From: Sphingobium sp. D43FB
GTDB lineage: Bacteria > Pseudomonadota > Alphaproteobacteria > Sphingomonadales > Sphingomonadaceae
Reading direction: 5' to 3'
Assembly: GCF_002312805.1 (NCBI RefSeq)
Contig: NZ_NMUA01000015.1
Location: 1 to 64,000 of the forward strand
DNA length: 64,000 nt
Shown here one piece after another: positions 1 through 8,414 of the stretch. The notes under the pieces were generated by a model, which was given only the letters and a program-made list of their open reading frames with translations, ran no database searches and had not been told where the DNA came from. The position numbers and the translations under genes were made by a program. Every line of letters starts with the position of its first letter. Position 1 is the stretch's first letter.

Positions 1-1
1 G

Positions 2-88
2 CTCTTCGGCCCTATCGGGCACATCCCGCCCGCTGAGGCCGAAGACAATTACTATGCAGCCCTCGAGAACCTCGATATGGCTGCATAG
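2..88 (+). pseudogene. IS3-family transposase, C-terminal end only
   Basis: The frame starting at base 2 is open from the window edge and ends at a TAG at 86-88. It reads GPIGHIPPAEAEDNYYAAL near its end, the usual C-terminus of the integrase-core subunit (OrfB) of IS3-family transposases, which cut and rejoin the element's ends. Only the last 28 or so residues are inside the window, so it cannot be said whether the rest of the element is intact. The element's right end follows at 97-127. Confidence 0.75.
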
Positions 89-96
89 CCAAATGA

Positions 97-127
97 AAAC
101 TGCCTCCTGAAAACCCGGGGCGCTTCA
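97..127 (+). mobile_element. right terminal repeat of the IS3-family element
   Basis: Just after the transposase stop, the sequence on the reverse strand begins TGAAGCGCCCCGGGTTTTCA, the TGA-first, GC-rich terminal repeat typical of IS3-family insertion sequences. The element therefore ends at about base 127. From base 129 the sequence is open in the traN frame, so the junction is inside traN. The left end and the 3-4 bp target duplication are outside the window. Confidence 0.7.
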
Positions 128-128
128 C

Positions 129-1043
129 ATCGTCAACGGCGTGCCGGTGACACAGCCCTGCTGGGCGTGGGAGCGCACCTACGAGTGCAACCGGATCTCG
201 AGCGGTCACAACGACTGCGGCACGCTCGAGGCCAATGGCAGCTGCACTTTCACGCGGACCGAATGTCTCGACGATGATCCGGATGGCTCCTGCCTGGTTG
301 AGGAGCGCATCTATCGTTGCCGGACGCCGGGCGGGACGGTCACCGACACCCCCCAATATATCTGCGGGAACGACGTCTACTGTATCAATGGAGACTGCGA
401 GCCGATCGTCCGCGAAGCTTCGACCGAGTTCAAAGATGCGCTCGTCGCGCTCCATTCGATCGACCAGGCGGGCAAGGAGTTTGACGAGAATAATTTCACC
501 GTGTTCAGCGGGGACAGGGAGACGTGCCACAAGCCCGTTTTCGGCCTTATCAACTGCTGCGCGGGCAAGGTTTCGGGTGTTCTGACGCTCGGCGCCGGGG
601 CGGCGGCGCTGGCGGGCGGCCCGGCCGCAATTGCGGCGCTGGCGACGCCATTCCTCGCGCTCTTCGCCTGTTCGCAGGACGAGATGAAACTCGACATCAG
701 GGACCGCATGGGTTTCTGCCACAAGGTCGGGACCTATTGCTCCTCGAGCTTCCTTGGCATCTGCAAGACCAAACGCACGGCCTATTGCTGCTTCGAGAGC
801 AAGCTCAGCCGCATTCTCCAGGAGCAGGGCCGCATCCAGCTCGGCAGGCCCTGGGGGGCGCCGAAGCGCGAGCAGTGCCTGGGCTTCACCATCGACGAAT
901 TCGCCCGCCTCGACCTGTCGATCATGGACTTCACCGAGGTCTACGCGGAGTTCGTGGATGCGGCGCGCCTTCCCGACGAGGTCGAGACGATGACCCAGAT
1001 CCAACAGAAGATTCAGGACTATTATGACCTGCACGGCAAATGA
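129..1043 (+). pseudogene. traN: traN, C-terminal part left after IS insertion
   Basis: About 300 residues of a cysteine-rich protein with the pattern of the C-terminal part of F-type TraN, the outer-membrane mating-pair stabilisation protein of conjugation. Many paired cysteines are visible (for example DCGTLEANGSC, INCCAGK, AYCCFESK), together with a glycine/alanine-rich hydrophobic stretch around residues 150-175. The traN frame has a TGA at 108-110 inside the IS end, so the N-terminal half and the signal peptide are missing. A GTG at 141 could restart translation, but the product would not be exported. It is followed by traF, traH and traG in the usual F-type order. If the element has no second copy, mating-pair stabilisation is probably lost or altered. 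Confidence 0.85.
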
Positions 1044-1146
1044 TCCCCGCGCCGGCGCGCGCCACGGCTTCAACGAGCCATCCCCCCTTCGCCCCCTTTC
1101 CGGCGAGCCCGGCACTACCCGGAGCACGCCACCCCTTGCCTCCCAT

Positions 1147-1182
1147 CCCCTTCCGCGCTTCTCCCCGGAATCGCGGAAGGGG
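1147..1182. repeat. perfect hairpin between traN and traF
   Basis: CCCCTTCCGCG at 1147-1157 and CGCGGAAGGGG at 1172-1182 form a perfect 11-bp stem with a 14-nt loop. It lies in the only sizeable gap of the tra cluster (1044-1203), about 20 bases before the traF start. There is no T-run after it, so a classical terminator is unlikely. It may be an mRNA processing or stability element, or an intergenic palindromic repeat. Confidence 0.5.
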
Positions 1183-1203
1183 TCCCGGGAAGGTGGTTCG
1201 ATC

Positions 1204-2025
1204 ATGGCTCGTTTGCTCATTCTCTCCGCCGCGATCTTCACCTTGCTTGGCCTTGGAATGCCGGCTGCTGCGCAGACCACCCGCGCCTCTGAGGATGGAG
1301 TCGAGCGCTCCGGCGGCGCGGATGATTTCTACTGCGGCGAGCGCAAGCTCGGGCAGTGGTTCTATTGCACGAAGCCCAGGCCGAAAGCGCAGGAGGAACA
1401 GCCGTCGCCGTCTCAGCAGAGCGCCGTCGATCGCATGAGCGCTATTACCGACCAACTCGACGAATTGAAGGCGCGCGCCATCCTCGATCCTACCGAGGAG
1501 AATGTGATCGCCTATGTCAGGTTTCAGCGCGAGCAGCTCGATCGCGCGTCGACCTTCTCGGACACCTGGCAGCGGGCGCTGTGGCAGAACCCCGATCTGG
1601 ACTACACGCTGCAGCGTCCGGTCTCCACCGTTGGTAAGCGCGCCTGGCTCGACAACCGCAAGGCGGATCGCGACGCGGTCCTCACCAATCTGGGCCAGCG
1701 TTACGGCCTCTTTTACTTCTTCGCGCAGAGCTGCGGCGCTTGCGAGCTGTTCTCGCCGATCCTGCGGTCGGTCGCGGACAGCCACCGCATGGCGGTGATG
1801 GCTGTCTCGATGGACGGCGGGCCGAGCCGCGATTTCCCGAACTATGTTGTCGATGCCGGACAGCGGGCGCGTATGGGGATTCCGGGCAACGAGACGCCGG
1901 CGCTGGTGTTGTTCGACACCACGACGAAGCGGACGATTCCCGTCGGCTACGGGATACTGAGCGCGGACGAGATCATGGATCGCATCTTCGCGCTGACCAA
2001 CACCAGGGTGGGGAGTGACTACTGA
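1204..2025 (+). CDS. traF: TraF, F-type conjugative pilus assembly protein
   Basis: A 273-residue periplasmic protein of the thioredoxin-like TraF family needed for F-type pilus assembly. It starts at the ATG at 1204 behind GGAAGG; the open frame runs further upstream but without an export signal. Residues 1-23 are a signal peptide ending in AAAQ. A short CGERKLGQWFYC segment follows, then a charged coiled region, then a thioredoxin-like domain in which the motif is CGAC (in FAQSCGACELFSPI), unlike classical F TraF, which lacks the active cysteines. It may therefore act on disulfides in cysteine-rich partners such as TraN. The stop overlaps the traH start by one base (TGATG), indicating coupling. 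Confidence 0.93.
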   Translation: MARLLILSAAIFTLLGLGMPAAAQTTRASEDGVERSGGADDFYCGERKLGQWFYCTKPRPKAQEEQPSPSQQSAVDRMSAITDQLDELKARAILDPTEENVIAYVRFQREQLDRASTFSDTWQRALWQNPDLDYTLQRPVSTVGKRAWLDNRKADRDAVLTNLGQRYGLFYFFAQSCGACELFSPILRSVADSHRMAVMAVSMDGGPSRDFPNYVVDAGQRARMGIPGNETPALVLFDTTTKRTIPVGYGILSADEIMDRIFALTNTRVGSDY

Positions 2026-3491
2026 TGGGACAGCATTGCCGTAAGAACGTGTGGCGCCGGATCCTTCGGGACACGGCAGGCTGGGCCGGGATGATCGCAG
2101 CCGCCAATCTCGCCGTCACCGGCACGGCGCACGCCGATGTCGCCTCCGAGATGAACAATTTCTTCTCGGAGGCCGGTGGCGCCGCCAATGTGACGGGCCC
2201 CTCGGCCTTCCAGGGGCAGTCCGCCGGCTACTATTCGCTCGGCAATGTCTGGACGCGATTTCCGCAAAAGAGCGTCCAGCCCTTCAATCTCCAGCTCCCC
2301 AGCGCCCGAGCGGGCTGTGGCGGCATCGACCTGTTCAGCGGTAGCTTCTCCTTCATCAATGCGTCCGAGATCATCGCGATGCTGAAGGCGACGGCCAACA
2401 ATGCGCTCGGCTTTGCCTTCAAGCTGGCGATCGATTCCGTCTCGCCCGAGATCGGCAAGGTGATGGACGAGTTCAGCCAGAAGGCGCAGCTCCTCAACCA
2501 GATGAACATCTCGAGCTGCGAGACTGCCCAGGCGCTGGTCGGCGGGATATGGCCGCAAATGGAAACGACGCGGGCGACGATCTGCGAAGCGGTCGGCAAC
2601 AGCCAGGGCGTCTTCTCCGACTGGGCCGCAGCGCGTCAGGGCTGCAACAACGGCAACCGGCGGGATTCGACGATTGCGGGCAATACCGATGCGTCGATGA
2701 AGGACCAGCTGGTGGGCGAGCCGCACAATTACACCTGGGAGGCGCTGAGGAAGTCCGCCAAGTTCGGCGCCTTCGATCAGACTTTCTCGGAATATGTCAT
2801 GACGCTTGTCGGCACGGTGGTGACGACGCCATCGACCGATCCCAGCGTGGGCGGAAAAGTCGTGATGTTCGGCCCGGCCGAGGAAGCGGTGGTAACCGCG
2901 CTTCTCGACGGCACTGCCGACGCCCCGCCGGTCAAGATTCTGCGTTGCAACGACGAGAACTGCTACGATGTCGGTGAACAGACGCTGAGCGTGCCGGCCT
3001 CCACGGCGTTGCGGCCGCGGATCGCCACGATGATCCGCTCGATGAGCGACAAGATCCGGTCGGACACACCGCTTGATGCAGCCGAGAAGCAGCTGCTCAA
3101 CCTTGCGACTGTGCCGATCTACAAGATCCTCGCGGTGCAGGCCTATGCGCACTACGCGCTGACGCAGGGTGAGATCGAGACGCTCTCCGAGATCGTCGCC
3201 GTCGATCTGCTCTCAGCCATGCTCGACAACATGCTGGACCGGGTCGAGCAGGCGAAAGTCCACTACCAGACCTTCGATCAGGAGACGGCGACGCAGTGGA
3301 AACAGCAGATCGCGGCAACACGCGCGAAGTTTAGTCAGCGCGACGTCAGGCTGAACAACAAGCTGCAGGTCACGATGCAGATCATCAACCGCAGCGTCAT
3401 GCTGGAATCGACGCTGCAGAACTCGATGACGCCGGGCATGGCGGCTGCGCTCAACTTCTCGCGCGGGCTCAACGCTCAAGGGCTGAACTAG
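2025..3491 (+). CDS. traH: TraH, F-type conjugative pilus assembly protein
   Basis: A 488-residue protein of the TraH family, an outer-membrane-associated periplasmic factor of F-type type IV secretion that works with TraF and TraW in pilus assembly. The N-terminus has a basic start and a hydrophobic export segment (about residues 10-37, ending near GTAHADV). Family-typical stretches are CGGIDLFSGSFSFIN (around residue 97) and ISSCETAQ. A later region contains a CNDENC pair. Its length is close to that of F TraH (about 458). It starts at the ATG overlapping the traF stop and is followed by traG after a 16-base gap. Confidence 0.95.
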   Translation: MGQHCRKNVWRRILRDTAGWAGMIAAANLAVTGTAHADVASEMNNFFSEAGGAANVTGPSAFQGQSAGYYSLGNVWTRFPQKSVQPFNLQLPSARAGCGGIDLFSGSFSFINASEIIAMLKATANNALGFAFKLAIDSVSPEIGKVMDEFSQKAQLLNQMNISSCETAQALVGGIWPQMETTRATICEAVGNSQGVFSDWAAARQGCNNGNRRDSTIAGNTDASMKDQLVGEPHNYTWEALRKSAKFGAFDQTFSEYVMTLVGTVVTTPSTDPSVGGKVVMFGPAEEAVVTALLDGTADAPPVKILRCNDENCYDVGEQTLSVPASTALRPRIATMIRSMSDKIRSDTPLDAAEKQLLNLATVPIYKILAVQAYAHYALTQGEIETLSEIVAVDLLSAMLDNMLDRVEQAKVHYQTFDQETATQWKQQIAATRAKFSQRDVRLNNKLQVTMQIINRSVMLESTLQNSMTPGMAAALNFSRGLNAQGLN

Positions 3492-3507
3492 GCGTGGGGG
3501 CAGGGCG

Positions 3508-6312
3508 ATGCTTGAGGTTTTTACGGTTGGCGGCGGCGAGTATCTCGTAAACATCTTCAACGCGGTTGCGGCCTGGTCGGGGGGAGGGGGCTATCGCTCG
3601 CTCATCCGCGTCGTCATGGTCATGGGCCTTATCTACTCCCTGCTCGTGGTGGCGTTCACCCTCAACTATAAGGCGTGGATGAACTGGTTCCTGCAGGCGA
3701 CCGCGATCTACCTCTGCCTGATGGTCCCCACGGTTGACATCAAGGTAACCGACCGGCTCAACCCGAGCCTTGCTCCCGCGACCGTCGACAACGTGCCCAT
3801 GGGGCTGGGCATTCTCGCGAGCTTCACGACCCAGATCGGCGACTGGCTCACCCGGACCGCCGAGACGGTCTTCGTCATGCCGAGCGAGCTCAACTATTCG
3901 AGCAACGGCATAGTCTACGGCGCGCGGCTGTTCGATGCCACGCGCAATTTCGTCATCCGTGACGCGGAGTTCTCGACGAATCTCGAGAATCATTTCAAGA
4001 ACTGCCTGTTCGGCGATGTCATGCTCTACCAGAAGTCGCTGACCAACCTGGCCAAGGCCACCGACCTGTGGGCCGCGATCGGACCGGGGGCGGAGGCTCG
4101 TTCGCAGCAGTGGCTCGAGCGCCAGGGCGACGGGACGGTGGGCAGCTACATCATCACCTGCAGACAGGCCTATCAGGCGCTCGATGCGCAATGGGCGCCG
4201 ATGATCGAAGCCAACACGCCGCTCTGGGGAAAGGAGGCCTACCCCAAGCTGAGCAATGCGCTGGCGGCCGACAAGCTCAAGCATGACGTGCCGATCGTCA
4301 GCGCGGCCTTCACCGGCGCAAGCGGCAGCTACGCGGAGGTGATGCGGCAGAATACGGCGATCAACGCGTTCATGCAGGCGCGCAACAGCATGGCAGGCGG
4401 CGCCGGCGCGGCCGCGATCGACACTTTCGCGCAGACCCGCGCGGACATGCAGGCGCGCAACACCTACAATTCCATCGCGCAGCAGGCGATGGCCTGGGTG
4501 CCGATCCTGAATATCGTGCTGACAGTGGTCTTCTTTGCGATGTTCCCGGTGATCTTCCCGCTGTTCCTGATGCCGCAAACGGGCCTGAGCTCGCTCAAGG
4601 GCTACACGATGGGGTTCTTCTACCTCGCGGCGTGGGGCCCGCTCTACGTCATCCTCCACATGATCTGTATGACCCGTGCGACGTCGGCCGCGACGGGAGT
4701 TGCCGGCGGCGGGGTCACGCTGGCGAGCTATGCGGGGATTGGTGCCGTGAACGGGGAAACGGCGACGATAGCGGGGTTCATGCTCATGAGCGTGCCCTTC
4801 CTTGCTGCGGGACTCGCGCGCGGAGCGATGTCGATCGCCGGGCATTCCATGTCGATGCTGGCGCCGGCGCAGAATGCGGCTGAGGCGGCCGCGCTGGAGC
4901 AGACCACTGGAAATTACTCCTATGGCAATGTCAGCTGGGCGAACGCGACATCGAACATGCGCCAGGCAGACCAATGGACGACTGCTCCGACCTACATGGG
5001 TGGCGGATCAAGCGTCGGATGGCGCCAGGATAATGGCGCGATGGTGACGGGCTTCGGTAATGGGCAGGAGGTGTTCGACACGTCTGGTGCAATCTCGCGT
5101 CTCGGCTTCACGCCGACGATGACGACCGGATCGGTTGCGGAATGGCGTGAGATGGCCAGCGAGGCGCACCGGCAATCCCAGGCCTATGAGAACGCAGCGA
5201 GCGAAGTTCTGACCGCGACCCATGCCAACCGCAGTATGTTCGGCACTTCGGCCGAGCGGACCTCTGGTTGGGATTCCAGCAGTGGACAGCAGGCCAACAC
5301 ATCCGTCGAGCAGTTCGATCGCCGGACGGGCAGCAGTGCTCAGGGAACCGAAGAACGCTCGTCGATTTCGCAGAGCACCCGGGTGTCGCAAAGCCATGAT
5401 CGCCAGGCGCAGGTTACCGATAGCGTCGGCGGCAACATCTCGGCCGGTCTAGGTGGAGGACGTGGAACAGGAGCTGGTCGTGGCGGAGGGATGAGCCGAG
5501 TGCCCGGCGTCGGTGGATCTGTCTCAAAATCCGGAACTCAAACCGATGCTCTGCGTCACGCAACGGATGAAACGCGCGGTAGTGATAGCGCGAGTGCCTC
5601 GTCGAGCGGCGTACGCGATGAGCACAGCAATGGCACAGGAGCCTCGACGTCGGACGGGACCTATTCGCGCAGCGGTGTTTTCAATCGCGCATCGACGACA
5701 TCCTCGTCGTCCATGAGCACCGAAGATTCGCTCGCGCTCGCCAAGTCCTATTCGGAGACTGCGCGGCGGCTCGAGGAGCTCTCCCAGCAACTTTCGCGAG
5801 ACGCCAGCTATGCCGAGACCCACGGCATGCAATTGAGCGAAAATCTCAGCCAGGATCTTGCCCAGTGGTATCGTCAGCAGCAGGTCCACAATCCGGGGCT
5901 CGATGCGCCCGAGCTTTGGGCCACCGATCTCTCCCAGCAGCAGAGGTCGGTACGGCAGGAAATGATCTCGCGCTGGATGCAGGAGAAGGAAGACGCGATC
6001 CGGTCGGAGATCGGTGGCGATCTTCACGATCCCAACCTGGTGAGCGTACATCGGCCGGGCGTTGATAGCGCTGCGGACGTACGCGGCTCTTATCGCCCTC
6101 GCGGCGTCGGGGGGCTGCCTGGGGGTCCTGGAGGCGGCAACTCCTCGGCGGCGGCGGAGATAGTCTCCGCCGGCCGCGGCGAACTGGGCGGCACGCGTTC
6201 CGCTGCGGAGGCGATGCGGGCCCAGCGCGTGCAAGGTTCGGTGGATGTGCAGAGGGAAGTAAGCCGCGACCATGATCGGGGCTTTTTCCAGGATCCCGAG
6301 CTTCGCGAGTAA
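3508..6312 (+). CDS. traG: TraG, mating-pair stabilisation and entry-exclusion protein
   Basis: A 934-residue inner-membrane protein matching F-type TraG in layout and length (F TraG is about 938 residues). The N-terminal third has several membrane segments (about residues 30-55, 60-80, and a cluster around 330-440 including IVLTVVFFAMFPVIFPLFL). The C-terminal half is a long soluble Ser/Gly/Gln-rich part, with a GGGRGTGAGRGGG linker near residue 650 and a heptad-like stretch around 740-790. In F, the N-terminal part serves pilus assembly and the C-terminal part serves mating-pair stabilisation and is sensed by TraS during entry exclusion. The start at 3508 has a purine-rich site upstream. 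traD and relaxase genes are not in the window. Confidence 0.95.
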   Translation: MLEVFTVGGGEYLVNIFNAVAAWSGGGGYRSLIRVVMVMGLIYSLLVVAFTLNYKAWMNWFLQATAIYLCLMVPTVDIKVTDRLNPSLAPATVDNVPMGLGILASFTTQIGDWLTRTAETVFVMPSELNYSSNGIVYGARLFDATRNFVIRDAEFSTNLENHFKNCLFGDVMLYQKSLTNLAKATDLWAAIGPGAEARSQQWLERQGDGTVGSYIITCRQAYQALDAQWAPMIEANTPLWGKEAYPKLSNALAADKLKHDVPIVSAAFTGASGSYAEVMRQNTAINAFMQARNSMAGGAGAAAIDTFAQTRADMQARNTYNSIAQQAMAWVPILNIVLTVVFFAMFPVIFPLFLMPQTGLSSLKGYTMGFFYLAAWGPLYVILHMICMTRATSAATGVAGGGVTLASYAGIGAVNGETATIAGFMLMSVPFLAAGLARGAMSIAGHSMSMLAPAQNAAEAAALEQTTGNYSYGNVSWANATSNMRQADQWTTAPTYMGGGSSVGWRQDNGAMVTGFGNGQEVFDTSGAISRLGFTPTMTTGSVAEWREMASEAHRQSQAYENAASEVLTATHANRSMFGTSAERTSGWDSSSGQQANTSVEQFDRRTGSSAQGTEERSSISQSTRVSQSHDRQAQVTDSVGGNISAGLGGGRGTGAGRGGGMSRVPGVGGSVSKSGTQTDALRHATDETRGSDSASASSSGVRDEHSNGTGASTSDGTYSRSGVFNRASTTSSSSMSTEDSLALAKSYSETARRLEELSQQLSRDASYAETHGMQLSENLSQDLAQWYRQQQVHNPGLDAPELWATDLSQQQRSVRQEMISRWMQEKEDAIRSEIGGDLHDPNLVSVHRPGVDSAADVRGSYRPRGVGGLPGGPGGGNSSAAAEIVSAGRGELGGTRSAAEAMRAQRVQGSVDVQREVSRDHDRGFFQDPELRE

Positions 6313-6313
6313 G

Positions 6314-6523
6314 CTACAGGAAAATGAATAGCGCGCCGACAAATCCCGCCATCAGGATGTACGCTAGCGCGTAGCCAATTACGCCTCCCCGAGTCGGATT
6401 TCCACTTTTGTCCGTGACGATCTGTATTTCAGAAATATCTTCTTCAACGATCCCATAAAGGGGACCACCAGATAAATCCTTCGTTCGCAGATACGTGTCG
6501 GTGTCAAATTTCACGAGGCGCAT
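6314..6523 (-). CDS. small single-span membrane protein of unknown function
   Basis: A 69-residue protein convergent with traG, with one base between the stop codons. The ATG at 6523 is preferred because GGGAG lies six bases upstream; the open frame extends to 6715 but has no ribosome site there. Residues 1-45 are soluble and mildly acidic, and the C-terminal 22 residues (YALAYILMAGFVGALFIFL) form one membrane helix. Its position beside traG suggests an entry-exclusion or plasmid-maintenance role by analogy with TraS, but there is no recognisable homology. Confidence 0.55.
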   Translation of the reverse strand: MRLVKFDTDTYLRTKDLSGGPLYGIVEEDISEIQIVTDKSGNPTRGGVIGYALAYILMAGFVGALFIFL

Positions 6524-6781
6524 GAATTGCTCCCATCCATCCATATTCCATTTCTTGGGAGTTTTTGCAATTCTTGACGCTACATGATCGCGGTGGACTG
6601 AGGATTTTGTGCGGCAAGCCAATCTGCGGCGCGAGGGGAATCCAAGACCGACGGCTTGAGGATCAAGCGAAATTAGGGAAGTTACAGAAAAACGATAAAC
6701 TGCCCGCGAACCCACTATGGATGCGCGTCGTAATTCGTTTGCTCCTTCCGCGCAGCAATGGCGCGGCAGGTCGGCTGCGAT

Positions 6782-7020
6782 CAGTTCCGAACAGTCTTCT
6801 CGAGCCAGGCAACAAAACGCCCGTCCTGCCAGCTCTCGTTCGTGACGAGGAAGCTGGCTTGCGCGGCATGTTCGCTGGGCAAGACGGTGTTGCCTGTCGG
6901 ATCGATGGCGAGATGGACAAGCCTTAGATGTCCCTGCGCAGTTGTAATCGACAGCGTAAGCCTGGTTGCCCCTTCACCGGTAAATGCGCGGCCGCGCTCG
7001 ATAGAGATGCCGCTCCAAAC
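6782..7020 (-). pseudogene. degraded reverse-strand gene, unknown
   Basis: Between the small membrane gene and the first USP, nearly 1 kb has no convincing intact gene. The reverse strand from about 7020 to 6782 reads as a protein-like stretch ending LVTNESWQDGRFVAWLEK and a few more residues before a TGA. Upstream of it the frame is broken by a stop near 7047, and neighbouring frames give further plausible pieces. This looks like a decayed gene with frameshifts, but no family is recognised. The rest of 6524-7478 shows only two short inverted repeats near the USP start (GCATGC-N4-GCATGC at 7319-7334, and CTATGCC/GGCATAG at 7447-7468). Confidence 0.3.
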
Positions 7021-7478
7021 GCGTCGAGCGTAACCTGGAGATGTTCAAAGCGCGCGGAGCACATCGCGGTCGAGGTTCGAGCTGACAGGAAAGAAGCGGC
7101 GGACATGGTGCCGTCGCGCAAAGTCGCGGCAATGGGTCCACAAATACCCGGCGAGACTGACGCCCGGGGGCTACTTCATATCCGACGCTGGCGTTTTCCC
7201 ACGGAATTGGGAACATTACGTAGCGTTGTGGCAGGGCGGCGACTACCGGACAATCAATGAGGGACGTCTCCTGGCCGTGCGCGAGGCAGAAGGCGGACAT
7301 GGCGCTTGTCATGGACATGCATGCGATTGCATGCGCTCGTGCAACTTGGTTCTTCGCCGCCCTGGTCGGTGACGCCGCCTGTTCTGCTGGCGGAGCTCAG
7401 CACTTCTTTCGGCTCCGTGAATCTACGGATCAGCAGGCGGCGCTGCCTATGCCAAGGATAGGGCATAGCTGGAGGAAA

Positions 7479-8318
7479 ATGATGACCGTGCGTGATATTC
7501 TTTTGCAGGCCAATACGCATCCGGAGCCGACACCGAACTGGGCGATCGGCAGGGCGACCGAACTGGCGGCGCGGATCGGGGCCAAGGTGTCGCTGGGCGT
7601 GTGCCAGGTTCATATCCCCCCGCTTTCGAACTGGCTGGCCAACAAGCTGCTCAATATGGATGGTGTTATCGCGGGCGAGAACAAGAAGAGCGCCGCGAAC
7701 GCCGCGGCACTTCTCGGATCGTTTACCGCCATGGTCCCGGCTGAGCAGCTGGGTGAAACGTTCACCGTTGATTGCCCGGGCATGGTCACTCATTGGCAAC
7801 TGGCCGTGAGGGCCAGAACGCACGACCTGACGGTCGTCCCGTTCTACGGCCATGCCGAGACGGTCTCGGTCGCCGAGGGGCTTGTCTTCGAAACGGGCCG
7901 CCCGGTGCTCCTGCTACCTGAACTTGCCGTTCCCGAATTGAAGTTCGACAGGATCGCTATCGCCTGGGACGGCAGCAGCGTGGCGGCGCGGGCATTGTCT
8001 GCGGCGCTGCCTCTGGCGCGCGAGGCCAGCTCGGTAACCCTCGTGCAAATTACGGGCGAAAAGGATCTGTCGAAGACAGCCGCGCCCGCCGATGCCGTTC
8101 GCAACCTGAAGCTGCACGGCATCGATGCGGAGGTGGTCGAGATCGCTCTCGAGGGGCGCGATGTGGCGCTGACACTCCAGAGCTATTGCGAGCAGGATGG
8201 CCGGGAGCTGCTGGTGATGGGGGCCTTTGGGCAGTCTCGGGCGCGAGAATTCGTACTGGGCGGGGTGACGCGCTCGGTTCTCGCCGGTCCCAAACTGCCG
8301 ATCCTGCTGTCGCACTGA
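7479..8318 (+). CDS. universal stress protein, two-domain
   Basis: A 279-residue tandem universal stress protein (UspA superfamily), cytosolic nucleotide-binding proteins induced by growth arrest and low oxygen. The start is the ATG at 7479 behind a strong GGAGG at 7471-7475; a second ATG follows directly. The first domain (about 1-145) is degenerate. The second (about 150-279) has IAWDGSSVAARAL at its start and GAFGQSRAREFVLGGVT near its end, the glycine-rich nucleotide loop of this subgroup. A long leader with two inverted repeats separates it from upstream DNA. It is one of eight intact USP genes here and shares its C-terminal GGVTR form with those at 40915, 58409 and 59852. Confidence 0.9.
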   Translation: MMTVRDILLQANTHPEPTPNWAIGRATELAARIGAKVSLGVCQVHIPPLSNWLANKLLNMDGVIAGENKKSAANAAALLGSFTAMVPAEQLGETFTVDCPGMVTHWQLAVRARTHDLTVVPFYGHAETVSVAEGLVFETGRPVLLLPELAVPELKFDRIAIAWDGSSVAARALSAALPLAREASSVTLVQITGEKDLSKTAAPADAVRNLKLHGIDAEVVEIALEGRDVALTLQSYCEQDGRELLVMGAFGQSRAREFVLGGVTRSVLAGPKLPILLSH

Positions 8319-8414
8319 GCGCCGGAAGCGGCAGGACGACATCGTTTGGAGCACTACGGCGAAGGAATGCCCTGCGGCGCATTACATCCGCTGCTCGCCT
8401 CTCACTGTTCGGCG

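Noticed and set aside
7319-7334. GCATGC-N4-GCATGC as an operator of the first USP
   Set aside because: It is an exact short repeat but GCATGC is itself self-complementary and GC-rich DNA yields such pairs often; there is no second instance upstream of another USP.
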